From: UBA4582 sp047630175
GTDB lineage: Bacteria > Pseudomonadota > Gammaproteobacteria > Pseudomonadales > Azotimanducaceae
Length of the DNA stretch: 45,012 nucleotides
Reading direction: 5' to 3'
NCBI GenBank assembly: GCA_047630175.1
Contig: JBLHVI010000024.1
Location: forward strand, 1-45,012
Below the pieces are notes generated by a model. That model searched no databases and was not told the origin of the DNA. It saw nothing but the letters and a program-made list of their open reading frames with translations. The translations under genes were made by a program, and so were the position numbers. Each line of letters opens with the position of its first letter. The first letter of the stretch is position 1. Shown piece after piece: positions 1 through 8,103 of this stretch.

Positions 1-76
1 TTCTGCACATCTGGCGTTGAAGCCGCACTTTCAATACATTCACCTTGCTATATCACCGACAGTTAAACAAAAGAGG

Positions 77-1459
77 TTAACGTGTGCATTTAACAAACGC
101 GAATGCTGAATCCAGAGCGCGCACTATCTCGTCAATATCATCCTTGCAAGCAATCAAGGCGGGGCTCAAGCACAAGGTATTATTGAAAATCCCGAAACTC
201 CGGTTAGTGCGACCTACTAAGACACCATTTTTTGCGCAAAAAGCGGCGATCGCAATAGGGTAAGATTCGTCAACGGGCACTTTTGTCGCCCTGTCTTGTA
301 CCAACTCGAGGCCGACAAAAAGGCCTTTTCCCCGTACATCGCCAATCACGTTGTGCTTTGCCTGAAGACCTATTAGCTGCTCCTTCAGGTAATGTCCCAT
401 CATCGTTGCGTTGTCGAGCAAATTCTCCCGTTCTATAATATCCATATTCGCCAATGCGGCAGCAGGCCCAGCGGTGCAGCCACCAAACGTCGAAATATCG
501 CGAAAGTAGTCCATACTGCTGTCACCATCATGATCATTGACCGCATTAAAAACGGCCTCGGTGGTCACGGTACAAGAAATAGCTGCATAGCCTGAGGCTA
601 GGCCTTTCGCGATTGTCACCATGTCAGGTTTGATATCGTAGTGTTGATAGCCGAACCAACTACCCGTCCGTCCTAGACCACAAACGACCTCATCGATATG
701 CAGCAGTACATCGTATTTAGTACATATTTGCTGAACGCGAGGCCAGTATCCGACTGGCGGCTCTATCACGCCGCCGCCAGCAGTAATAGGTTCAAGACAA
801 ATGGCACCGACTGTTTCTGGGCCCTCTTGAAGGATTACCCGCTCAATCTCGTTGGCTGCGCGAGCGCCATAGTCATCGACTTCGCCCCACTGAGAGCGGT
901 ATTCACAGCAGTGAGGAACCTCGACAAAGCCAGGCACAAAGGGCCCAAAGCTACTTCGCCGCTGCGACTGGCCTGTGGCGCTCAAACAGCCAATAGTGCT
1001 GCCATGATAGTCACGGTCGCGGTAAAGAATTTTGTATTTCTTACCACCATATTTTTTGGCAGAAATCTGACGCACAATCTTGAAACACTTTTCGTTGGCT
1101 TCAGACCCTGAATTTGAATAGTACACACGCGCCATGCCTGGCATCTTCTGGAGTAACCGCTGCGCGAATTGCGCAGCCGGGACGTTACCCGCCGATTGTG
1201 CGTAGTAACACATTTCAATAAGTTGTTTGTGAACCGCATCGGCAATCTCGGTTCGACCATAACCCACATTTACTGCCCACACGCCACCAGAGGTGCCATC
1301 TAGGTATTCTTTACCGTTGGCGTCCCAGAGACGCATTTGTTTCCCAGACACGATGACCATTGGATCAACGTCTTTCATCGCACTGTGTGGCGTTAGGTGA
1401 TGCCACACGCTTAACTTGTCAGCACTTACCACGTCTGCAAATTCTTCGGAATTGCTCAT
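77..1459 (-). CDS. tpa: Class III aminotransferase, probable taurine--pyruvate aminotransferase
   Basis: A 460-residue PLP-dependent fold-type I aminotransferase. The N-terminal region has GGVWAVNVGYGR (58-69). The phosphate-binding SGSEAN is at 117-122, the PLP-nitrogen aspartate is D256 in HIDEVVCGLGRTG, and the Schiff-base lysine is K285 in AKGLASGY. The motifs YRDRDYHGST and NTLCLSPALIACKDDIDEI recall the Bilophila-type taurine:pyruvate aminotransferase (Tpa), which turns taurine plus pyruvate into sulfoacetaldehyde plus alanine. That comparison is from memory, so the substrate is inferred; another omega-amino acid or beta-alanine is possible. The ATG at 1459 follows AGGTAAAAA, a weak Shine-Dalgarno. 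The gene lies 51 bases downstream of a TonB receptor gene on the same strand, so they are probably co-transcribed. No sulfoacetaldehyde acetyltransferase (Xsc) is in the window, so the fate of the product is not visible. Confidence 0.75.
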   Translation of the reverse strand: MSNSEEFADVVSADKLSVWHHLTPHSAMKDVDPMVIVSGKQMRLWDANGKEYLDGTSGGVWAVNVGYGRTEIADAVHKQLIEMCYYAQSAGNVPAAQFAQRLLQKMPGMARVYYSNSGSEANEKCFKIVRQISAKKYGGKKYKILYRDRDYHGSTIGCLSATGQSQRRSSFGPFVPGFVEVPHCCEYRSQWGEVDDYGARAANEIERVILQEGPETVGAICLEPITAGGGVIEPPVGYWPRVQQICTKYDVLLHIDEVVCGLGRTGSWFGYQHYDIKPDMVTIAKGLASGYAAISCTVTTEAVFNAVNDHDGDSSMDYFRDISTFGGCTAGPAAALANMDIIERENLLDNATMMGHYLKEQLIGLQAKHNVIGDVRGKGLFVGLELVQDRATKVPVDESYPIAIAAFCAKNGVLVGRTNRSFGIFNNTLCLSPALIACKDDIDEIVRALDSAFAFVKCTR

Positions 1460-1510
1460 TTTTTACCTACATTACGATTGACAATTTGATGCAACTGAGC
1501 CGTTAATGTT

Positions 1511-3868
1511 TCACATACGCCAGCCAAAGGTAACGCCGTAGGTTCGCGGTGCCGCCGGTGTCGCTGCACCAGTGTTGTTAGAAGGATAGTTATGAATAAA
1601 GTAATCTTCATTCGTAAAGTTCCTGACCCAGCCTGTTAAATTAAAGCCTGCATTTGCCGGCGTGTACGTAACGCGCAAGTCTCCCACGTCATACTCGGGA
1701 ACCGCTGCAAATTCAAAGTTATCTGGATCCTGCCAAGCGAGATCTTTATGGCGATAATCGATCTGAAATGCTAGTGCAGCACCGCTATCTAGGCGCAAGT
1801 CATAACGTGCTAATAAATTCCAAGCAACGTCCGGAGCGTTACGTAACTCGTTACCATCACGATTTGCTGCAGCGCCGTCGCCGGGGGCGAGAAAGCCGGC
1901 AGGAATACGAAAATTTTCATAGCCTGTATCTAGATGGCTAAACGAACCACTGATAGTAAGCGCCTCGGTCAGGAAAGCGCTCATTTCTACTTCAAAACCT
2001 TCGATAGTCGCGTCAGAGGCGTTCTGAGTTACCAGTACGCCGCTAGTCCCCACAGGCGCCCCAACAGGGATGAGCAATTGTAGTATTTGCAAATCCTTAT
2101 AGTCCGTAGTGAATAAAGCTGCATTGAGGCGTAGTCGATTATCGAACCATTCCGTTTTCGCACCTACTTCGTATAACGTTGCGGTTTCAGGACTGAACGG
2201 CGTCGATGCTGCTAACGCGCTAGCGGCTGTACCCTGATAGCCGCCTGACTTGAATCCTTCTGAGTAGCCTGCATAAAAGAACACTTCGTCAGTCGCTTGA
2301 TACTGCAGTGACACTTTGCTCGAAAGATTCTCCCAGTCTTCACTGGAGCCAAGACTAAACGTACCAACCACACCAAAAGGATCTGATACACCAACACGGT
2401 CATTATCTTTCTCCTCCCAGGTATAGCGTGTTCCCAGTGTTAGACTCAACTGATCATTGAAGCTGTAGGTTGCTTGACCAAACCCGGCATACGAACTGGT
2501 TTGATTCGTTTGATTGTCTGAGCCCGTACCCCTCGGTACAGCAGCAATGATCACACCGGGCGCGACCTCTAGATCAAGTCCAAGTGTAAAGAACTCCTCT
2601 CTTTGGGTGTCTTCGTTCATAAGAAAGGCGCCGACCACCCATTCCAGACTTCCATCGCCAATGGACGTGAACCTGAACTCTTGAGTCATTGTGTCTGAGT
2701 CATCGGTATAGTCGTTTGACCCGTAAATAAGATTAGTAAATTCTGGTAGCACGGTACCAAATAATGCATTAAGACCTGTTGTCAGGCCGGCGCTACTTTC
2801 CCGTGTTCCGATTACATCAGAATTCTCTGCTCGGACACGTCGGAATGAAGACAACGACGTGAACATCACTGACTCACTGAAGTCGTAATCAATCCGAAAT
2901 GTTGTACTCCATGCTTTACTCTTGAAAAACCCAGGGTCGTTATAAAGACTTGTCTGTATTTTGTTATCGTAGTCTTCGATCAATGCCGATTCGGCTAAAT
3001 ACCCAGCGCTCAAAGTGCCGATCGAGGATGGTAGCAGATGATTAGGGGAGCCATTCCGGTCGATTTGTGAGTAGCTAGCAGACAGATTTATTTCAATATC
3101 GTCAGTAGGCAAAAATCTAAGTCCAGTTCGCATGGAATCGCTATTCACTTCTAAAGCATCTTCTCCTTGAACACCCTCAGGGAAAAACTCGGGGTAATTA
3201 TTCACTTCAGACTTAAAGTATCCATCCCTACGCCGACTGGAAAACGACACTTTACCAAAGACATTATCTGTCAGTTCGCCACTTGCCAAACCGCGTAGGG
3301 TGACGGCGTTGAAATTGCCTAAAGTCATCTCGGTGGCAAGTTCAGTCTCTTTGCTGGGTTTTTTGGTGATCATACTCACAGCTCCACCAACAACATTCTT
3401 GCCAAACAAGGTTCCCTGCGGGCCGCGCAGTATTTCAACTCGCTCAAGATCAAATAGATCGGTCTCCATACCTGCAGCTCTGCCAATATAGACCTCATCA
3501 ATAAACACGATGACTGACTGATCACCACCTGCGCCATCTTCATTTGAGCCGATGCCTCGAATGTACAACTGCGGTTGACCTGGATTGAAGGATCCCATAC
3601 TAAATCCTGGCGTACGTTCGGTAAGACCTTTGAGATCGACAATACCTTGTGCCTCGATTTCTTCCCCGCTGAAAGCAGTAACAGCAAGGGGCACACTCTG
3701 TAAGCTCTGGGCCCGTCGGTTGGCTGTTACGATTACTTCTTCCAAGACAGCAGACCGCCCGTTGGTTTTTTCTTGGCTAAATAAATTGGGACTTAACAGC
3801 AAACAAGACAGGCTAGTCGCGGCGACAATAAATCTCTTATCGATTTTGGAAGCTAAATTAGTACGCAT
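1511..3868 (-). CDS. TonB-dependent outer-membrane receptor
   Basis: A 785-residue receptor for energised uptake across the outer membrane. A Sec signal peptide covers about residues 1-31 (hydrophobic run ending SPNLFSQE). EEVIVTANRR follows, then the plug domain (about 45-160) with IRGIGS and RVEILRGPQGTLFGKNVVGG. The remainder is a beta-barrel with alternating aromatic strands, ending in GVTFGWRM. Length and organisation fit the Sphingomonad/Cellvibrionales-type receptors usually labelled iron complex receptors, but many of these take up other small molecules. ATG at 3868 is preferred over GTG at 3871 because AGGAG sits six bases upstream. The aminotransferase gene follows closely, which suggests the ligand may be the amine or sulfonate it uses; this is inference. 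A decayed fragment of another receptor lies near 9.1 kb. Confidence 0.9.
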   Translation of the reverse strand: MRTNLASKIDKRFIVAATSLSCLLLSPNLFSQEKTNGRSAVLEEVIVTANRRAQSLQSVPLAVTAFSGEEIEAQGIVDLKGLTERTPGFSMGSFNPGQPQLYIRGIGSNEDGAGGDQSVIVFIDEVYIGRAAGMETDLFDLERVEILRGPQGTLFGKNVVGGAVSMITKKPSKETELATEMTLGNFNAVTLRGLASGELTDNVFGKVSFSSRRRDGYFKSEVNNYPEFFPEGVQGEDALEVNSDSMRTGLRFLPTDDIEINLSASYSQIDRNGSPNHLLPSSIGTLSAGYLAESALIEDYDNKIQTSLYNDPGFFKSKAWSTTFRIDYDFSESVMFTSLSSFRRVRAENSDVIGTRESSAGLTTGLNALFGTVLPEFTNLIYGSNDYTDDSDTMTQEFRFTSIGDGSLEWVVGAFLMNEDTQREEFFTLGLDLEVAPGVIIAAVPRGTGSDNQTNQTSSYAGFGQATYSFNDQLSLTLGTRYTWEEKDNDRVGVSDPFGVVGTFSLGSSEDWENLSSKVSLQYQATDEVFFYAGYSEGFKSGGYQGTAASALAASTPFSPETATLYEVGAKTEWFDNRLRLNAALFTTDYKDLQILQLLIPVGAPVGTSGVLVTQNASDATIEGFEVEMSAFLTEALTISGSFSHLDTGYENFRIPAGFLAPGDGAAANRDGNELRNAPDVAWNLLARYDLRLDSGAALAFQIDYRHKDLAWQDPDNFEFAAVPEYDVGDLRVTYTPANAGFNLTGWVRNFTNEDYFIHNYPSNNTGAATPAAPRTYGVTFGWRM

Positions 3869-3871
3869 CAC

Positions 3872-4780
3872 ATTCTCCTAACAAGACAGTTCCGGTTGTA
3901 CACCCGAGAGCAAGCATCATGCCAAGCGAGTGGTTTGTACTTACTATTCTTGTTAGCAGTTCTCTCGAGTTTTCTTTAATATTGTTGATATAGCGAGTTT
4001 TGTTGGTCTAATGGCTGTTTATTGTTGTCTTTGCTAAGCGTCGACGCCTGATGTTTTTTGGCTGAAACGACCCGAAATTATCAAGTCTTTGGCGCTGATA
4101 GTTGACCAGGCGCACTGATTTTTCGCACCGTAGCTATATTCGTCATATTATTTGCACGTCTATGGTGCGATGGCATTGAGCTATTACGTGAGTAAAATTG
4201 CGTTGAAAAGATACTAAAAAATGCTGATAGCATAATAGTGATATCAACAAATAGATTGTCGATCCATCTTGGTTTGTTAGCTATTTAAAAGCTATCTGGG
4301 AGAATGCGGTTATTATCGATTACATATTTTCCGATTTTCAAAGTGTTTTGATCAGCATTCGTTGTACCCAAAATTCTGGATGGCAGCTCTCCTCGTCGGG
4401 CGGCGACTATTGCTGGCTAGGTGAAAAAGGGTGTAGCTTAATGTTGACTAGCAGTAGCGGTATCGAATCGGTGGTGGTTGTGTTGCTGAGTGATGTAGAT
4501 GAAGGCTATTCTCGGGCACCCGGTCAATACAGTTTCGGTACGAAGCTGCGATCGTGGAATTTGTCCGACGCGAGGCTATCCCTGATTTCGTCGCACTGAG
4601 TGCTTCGATCATACCTCCGTTTGTGCAACCTGGATTGTTGCCGGTGCGGCAAAGTAGCAGATCGATTGAGCAGCATAAGCGCCAACGGTTCCAGTGAGGA
4701 GAAAAATCAGGTTTGTGATGACTACATTACCGGTTGAGTACCCAGGGTTGCTTGACGATTCTATTCAGCTTACTTACGAT
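3872..4780. other. Intergenic region between divergent TonB receptor and thi operons
   Basis: About 900 bases without a convincing gene. It must hold the promoter of the receptor operon on the minus strand and that of the riboswitch-led thi operon on the plus strand; no clear -35/-10 pair was assigned. A plus-strand reading frame at about 4500-4696 encodes a tail with FVALSASIIPPFVQPGLLPV that could be the C-terminus of a lost gene, but I do not recognise it. At 4468-4484 there is a 17-base exact match (AATCGGTGGTGGTTGTG) to sequence near 43475, which may be a stray piece of the dispersed repeat described elsewhere. Confidence 0.5.
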
Positions 4781-4781
4781 A

Positions 4782-4855
4782 GCACCACCGGGGGCGCTAA
4801 CGGCTGAGATGTACCCTTTGAACCTGAACCAGATAATGCTGGCGGAGGGAGGGTA
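4782..4855 (+). promoter_or_regulatory. TPP riboswitch (THI element) aptamer
   Basis: The sequence contains the conserved THI-box core: CTGAGA (4804-4809), ACCCTTTGAACCTGA (4813-4827) and CAGATAATGCTGGCGGAGGGA (split over 4830-4850). These match the pyrimidine-sensing and pyrophosphate-sensing arms of the thiamine pyrophosphate aptamer. ACC near 4785 can pair with GGT near 4852 to close P1. It lies about 50 bases upstream of thiM and directs a thiamine salvage operon, as expected for this riboswitch class. The likely control is at translation initiation, because a hairpin over the ribosome-binding site follows. Confidence 0.95.
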
Positions 4856-4871
4856 TGTGTCGCGGGATTGC

Positions 4872-4906
4872 GGTCTTCCTCTTCTCGCTAGCCGGAGAAA
4901 GAGACC
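4872..4906 (+). promoter_or_regulatory. Putative expression platform: hairpin sequestering the thiM ribosome-binding site
   Basis: GGTCT (4872-4876) can pair with AGACC (4902-4906) and TTCTC (4882-4886) with GAGAA (4895-4899), with CT/AG pairing between them. The loop is GCTAGCCG. The 3' arm contains the purine-rich Shine-Dalgarno of thiM and abuts its GTG start at 4907. The 5' arm segment CTTCCTC (4875-4881) can alternatively pair over seven positions, one of them G-U, with GAGGGAG (4845-4851) inside the 3' end of the aptamer. This gives a plausible ligand-dependent switch. Pairings were read by eye; no energies were computed. Confidence 0.6.
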
Positions 4907-5692
4907 GTGAAAACAGACCAGATTCTCGCTGCGCTCCAGACACAGGCACCGCTGGTTCATTGCATCACCAATTATGTGGCTATGAACATTGCCGCGAATG
5001 TGATCCTTGCAGTGGGTGCATCTCCCGCAATGGTGCATGCAGAAGCGGAGGTTGCGGATTTCGTAACCATTAGCGGCGCGCTGACGATCAACATCGGAAC
5101 ACTGTCGCCACCTTGGGTGTCGGCGATGCAAAAGGCTGTAGATGCGGCCAAGGCGTCTGTTACGCCATGGGTCTTGGACCCCGTTGCGCACTTTGCCACG
5201 CCATATCGCGGCGAAGTCGTACAAGATTTGATGGCGCGAGGGCCTGCGATCATTCGTGGGAACGCATCCGAAGTTTTGGCATTGAGCGGTGCAGTAGCGG
5301 CAGGCAAAGGCGCAGATAGCGGCGATAGCGTTGCAGATGCAGAAGGCGCAGCGGCGACGTTAGCCAAGGCACAAGGGTGCGTTGTCGCGATCACGGGCGC
5401 AGTGGATTTTGTTACAGATGGCCGCCGCGCTGCGCGTGTCGCAGGGGGCTCTGTTATTATGCCAAAAGTCACAGCCATGGGCTGTTCGCTGACGGCATTG
5501 ATGGGTGCGTTTGTTGCTGTTGCACCGCCGTTTGAAGCTACGGTCGCGGCTCTAGCCATGTTCGCCGAAGCTGGATCACGGGCAGAAAAAGTAGCCAGCG
5601 GTCCGGGCAGTTTCCAAGTGGCGTTCTTAGATGCACTGTCACAGATAAAGCCTGCCGATCTTGCGACTGAGGCGCACGTTCAATGGCTATGA
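4907..5692 (+). CDS. thiM: Hydroxyethylthiazole kinase
   Basis: A 261-residue ribokinase-fold kinase that phosphorylates 4-methyl-5-(2-hydroxyethyl)thiazole for thiamine salvage. Family motifs are CITNYVAMN (19-27), MVHAEAEV (42-49), INIGTL (61-66) and the C-terminal anion-hole motif VTAMGC with C193. Length is normal for ThiM. The start is GTG at 4907, preceded by GGAGAAAGAG, the site that the riboswitch platform can hide. The stop overlaps the start of thiE by ten bases, so the two are translationally linked. Base composition looks GC-richer than most of the window, as for the rest of this operon, which could mean acquisition from another lineage. Confidence 0.95.
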   Translation: MKTDQILAALQTQAPLVHCITNYVAMNIAANVILAVGASPAMVHAEAEVADFVTISGALTINIGTLSPPWVSAMQKAVDAAKASVTPWVLDPVAHFATPYRGEVVQDLMARGPAIIRGNASEVLALSGAVAAGKGADSGDSVADAEGAAATLAKAQGCVVAITGAVDFVTDGRRAARVAGGSVIMPKVTAMGCSLTALMGAFVAVAPPFEATVAALAMFAEAGSRAEKVASGPGSFQVAFLDALSQIKPADLATEAHVQWL

Positions 5693-6324
5693 ATCGTGGC
5701 GCCCTTCGATTGTACTTAATCACTGATCCTTTTTTGTGTGGAAAGTTTGGCGTGCTTGAGACGGTACGCCGTGCGGTTGCGGGTGGCGTCAGCATGGTGC
5801 AATTGCGCGACAAGCAAGCGACGACGGCGCAGCGTGTTAGGTTAGCGCTTGCCCTGATGGACGCGCTCAAGGGAACAGGCGTTCCATTGATTATCAATGA
5901 TGACCTTGAAGCTGTGATCTTGTCCGGTGCTGACGGCGCGCATATTGGGCAAAGTGACGGATCGCCGCAAAAAGCACGTGCGTTGCTGGGGCCAGATCGG
6001 ATCTTGGGGCTTTCATGTGAAACATTGGAAACGGTGGCCGCGGCCAATGGTGCACCGGTGGACTATCTAGGGCTTGGGCCGGTATTCGCAACTGGTACTA
6101 AACTTGATCACGAGCAGCCGATCGGTATGGTCGGGTTGGCGGCACTCGCCTATGCCACTGAACTCCCAACAGTAGCGATTGGCGGTTTGAACGCCAGCCA
6201 TATGGATGCCGTGTTAGCTAATGGTGCTGACGGTCTATCTGTCGTTTCTGCGATTTGTGGGCAAGCTGACCCGCACGCGGCGGCGGCAAAGTTTTTTTGG
6301 GAAAGGTCAGGAGGCTCAGAGTGA
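5683..6324 (+). CDS. thiE: Thiamine phosphate synthase
   Basis: A 213-residue TIM-barrel enzyme that joins HMP pyrophosphate and thiazole phosphate to form thiamine monophosphate. Recognisable motifs are LYLITDP, the substrate-binding VQLRDKQ, INDDLE, GAHIGQSDG, GLGPVFATGTK and AIGGLNASH. The start overlaps the end of thiM. An ATG two codons further in (MNRGAL, 5689) is an equally possible start. The TGA stop overlaps the GTG start of thiD. It completes the condensation step between the kinases ThiM and ThiD on either side. Confidence 0.95.
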   Translation: MAMNRGALRLYLITDPFLCGKFGVLETVRRAVAGGVSMVQLRDKQATTAQRVRLALALMDALKGTGVPLIINDDLEAVILSGADGAHIGQSDGSPQKARALLGPDRILGLSCETLETVAAANGAPVDYLGLGPVFATGTKLDHEQPIGMVGLAALAYATELPTVAIGGLNASHMDAVLANGADGLSVVSAICGQADPHAAAAKFFWERSGGSE

Positions 6325-7121
6325 TCCGTAACGTTCTTTCTATTGCGGGGTCGGACCCCTCAGGCGGGGCTGGCATTCAAGCAGATATCAAGGCGATTTC
6401 GGCCAATGGCGCTTACGCAATGGCGGCAATAACTGCGCTCACTGTGCAAAATACGCAGGGCGTCAGCGGTGTCCATTTTATCCCGCCAGCTTTTGTCGGC
6501 GATCAGATTGCTGCAGTTTTTGCAGATATTCGTGTCGATGCGGTCAAGGTGGGAATGATTGCTAACGCGGGTATTGCTCGGGCGGTTGTTGATGCGCTGA
6601 AACATCATTGTGACGTACCGGTTGTCTTGGATCCTGTCATGATTGCCAAAGGTGGTGCCTCGTTACTGGCTGCAGATGCCATTGCAACGCTGCGTGACAC
6701 GTTGCTGCCATTGTCCACCATCCTTACCCCAAACTTGCCAGAAGCTGCGCATTTGTTAGGCGTGCCGGCAGCGACTACCCGTGCTGAAATGGTCAAGCAA
6801 GGCCGAGCACTATGCGCATTGGGGCCAAAGGCCGTGTTGATGAAAGGTGGCCATCTTGACGGAGAAGACAGCCCAGACGTGCTGGTGATGAAAGCAGGGG
6901 AGCAATGGTTCAATGCACCGCGCACCGTAACACTGAATACCCACGGCACAGGTTGCACGCTGTCGGCCGCGTTGGCCGCTCATATCGCTCAAGGGTTGGC
7001 GCTGGCAGACGCTGTTGCCAAGGCGAAATTCTATGTCGGCGTCGCCATAGCGCAGGCCGGTCAACTCGATGTCGGTGCGGGCCATGGCCCAACGCATCAT
7101 TTCGCAAATCTATATCGCTAA
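6321..7121 (+). CDS. thiD: Bifunctional hydroxymethylpyrimidine kinase / phosphomethylpyrimidine kinase
   Basis: A 266-residue ribokinase-fold kinase that phosphorylates HMP twice to HMP pyrophosphate. Motifs are SIAGSDPSGGAGIQADIKA at the N-terminus, VKVGMI, LDPVMIAKGG, LTPNLPEA and the catalytic NTHGTGCTLSAA. A longer reading frame reaches back to 6297, but GTG at 6321 is a better start: AGGAGG lies at 6309-6314, six bases upstream, and GTG overlaps the thiE stop as GTGA. The C-terminal GHGPTHHF is typical of ThiD. Third gene of the riboswitch-controlled operon. Confidence 0.95.
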   Translation: MIRNVLSIAGSDPSGGAGIQADIKAISANGAYAMAAITALTVQNTQGVSGVHFIPPAFVGDQIAAVFADIRVDAVKVGMIANAGIARAVVDALKHHCDVPVVLDPVMIAKGGASLLAADAIATLRDTLLPLSTILTPNLPEAAHLLGVPAATTRAEMVKQGRALCALGPKAVLMKGGHLDGEDSPDVLVMKAGEQWFNAPRTVTLNTHGTGCTLSAALAAHIAQGLALADAVAKAKFYVGVAIAQAGQLDVGAGHGPTHHFANLYR

Positions 7122-7135
7122 GGGAAGTTCCCCAC

Positions 7136-7411
7136 ATGAAACTGACGTCTTTGACCATAGCCCTGTCGGTACTCGCATGCCCCCTGATGACGCAGGACCA
7201 ACTGAGCCTTATGTTGGATTGGTCTGTTAATCCTGCGCCCGCGCTTATCAAAGCTCCTGACGACCTTAAAGGCCGCAACACTGTTTTCTCCGTCGGGGGC
7301 CTACAAGAGGCGGCGTTTGACAAGGATCTGCGCATCCGCGTCTCGACGCTGGATGACATCGAGTTCGTCAAGGATGTGTTTACCATCGCCATTGATGTGG
7401 CCGCGTCATGA
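7136..7411 (+). CDS. Eroded ThiY-like HMP-precursor-binding protein (in-frame internal deletions)
   Basis: A 91-residue ORF with a good ribosome-binding site (AAGGGAAG) 14 bases after thiD. After a signal-like start it reads LSLMLDWSVNP, the N-terminal strand of ThiY/NMT1-family periplasmic proteins that bind thiamine pyrimidine precursors. Instead of the usual ~300-residue protein it jumps to DDLKGRNTVFSVGGLQEA and then to TLDDIEFVKDVF, each matching separate later parts of the family. It therefore looks like a full gene reduced by two or more deletions that kept the frame open. A binding fold is impossible at this size. Its TGA overlaps the ATG of tenA (ATGA), so it may persist only to couple translation onto tenA. 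The ABC partners ThiX and ThiZ are not in the window. Confidence 0.7.
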   Translation: MKLTSLTIALSVLACPLMTQDQLSLMLDWSVNPAPALIKAPDDLKGRNTVFSVGGLQEAAFDKDLRIRVSTLDDIEFVKDVFTIAIDVAAS

Positions 7412-8103
7412 ATAGCATTGATACCGTGCTAAATTATGGCCAGGCGTTCGCGGCACTTCGAAACAGCTGCCCCGCTGAATGGAAGGCATACACCCATCAC
7501 CCGTTCGTCGAAGGGCTAGGTGACGGCACCCTGCCGAGCGCTTCTTTTCTGCATTATCTGGTTCAAGACTACGTTTTTCTTGTGCATTTCGCTCGCGCTT
7601 GGTCGCTGGGGGTTGTCAAGGCAGAGACGCTGGACGAGATGAAAGTCTGTGCCGGTACGGTTAATGCGTTGGTCAATCATGAGATGGCTTTGCACGTCAA
7701 AACGTGTGCCGCTGCAGGTATTGATGAGGCAACGTTGTTTGCGGCAAAAGAAGAAGTCGCAAACCTTGCTTACACCCGCTACGTCATGGACGCTGGGCTG
7801 CAAGGTGATTTTCTGGATCTGGTTGTAGCCCTTGCGCCCTGTTGTTTTGGCTACGGTGAAATCGGCCATCGCTTGGCTCAGACCTCCACGTCAGGTGCGC
7901 CTTATGCTGACTGGATCGCTACCTACGCCGGTAGTGAATACCAGCAGGCGATGACATCTGTGGGCCTTATGCTTGATGCAGCTGTAAGCCGAAGGCTTGG
8001 GTCAGATTTCCAGAACACTCCGCGCTGGGCGCAGCTTCAAACCCGTTTTATGACGGCTACAGAACTTGAGGTGGGATTTTGGAACATGGGGCTGCGTTGC
8101 TAA
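7408..8103 (+). CDS. tenA: Aminopyrimidine aminohydrolase, thiaminase II family
   Basis: A 231-residue all-alpha TenA protein that hydrolyses aminomethyl-pyrimidine, a degradation product of thiamine, to HMP for salvage. HPFVEGLGDGTLP and QDYVFLVHFARA are family signatures. The nucleophilic cysteine is C145 in ALAPCCFGYGEIG, D54 sits in QDY, and the C-terminal acidic residue lies in ATELEVGFWNMG (E219/E221). Length is typical. The ATG overlaps the stop of the eroded ThiY-like ORF. With thiM and thiD it supplies both halves of thiamine from breakdown products. It is the last gene of the operon. Confidence 0.93.
   Translation: MNSIDTVLNYGQAFAALRNSCPAEWKAYTHHPFVEGLGDGTLPSASFLHYLVQDYVFLVHFARAWSLGVVKAETLDEMKVCAGTVNALVNHEMALHVKTCAAAGIDEATLFAAKEEVANLAYTRYVMDAGLQGDFLDLVVALAPCCFGYGEIGHRLAQTSTSGAPYADWIATYAGSEYQQAMTSVGLMLDAAVSRRLGSDFQNTPRWAQLQTRFMTATELEVGFWNMGLRC

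Noticed and set aside
4972..5559. 195-codon minus-strand open frame inside thiM
   Set aside because: It is fully antisense to thiM, is alanine-rich and has no domain; an artefact of GC-rich codon composition.
6905..7135. Upstream extension of the ThiY-like ORF into thiD
   Set aside because: It overlaps thiD in another frame; the ribosome-binding site and signal-like start place the real start at 7136.
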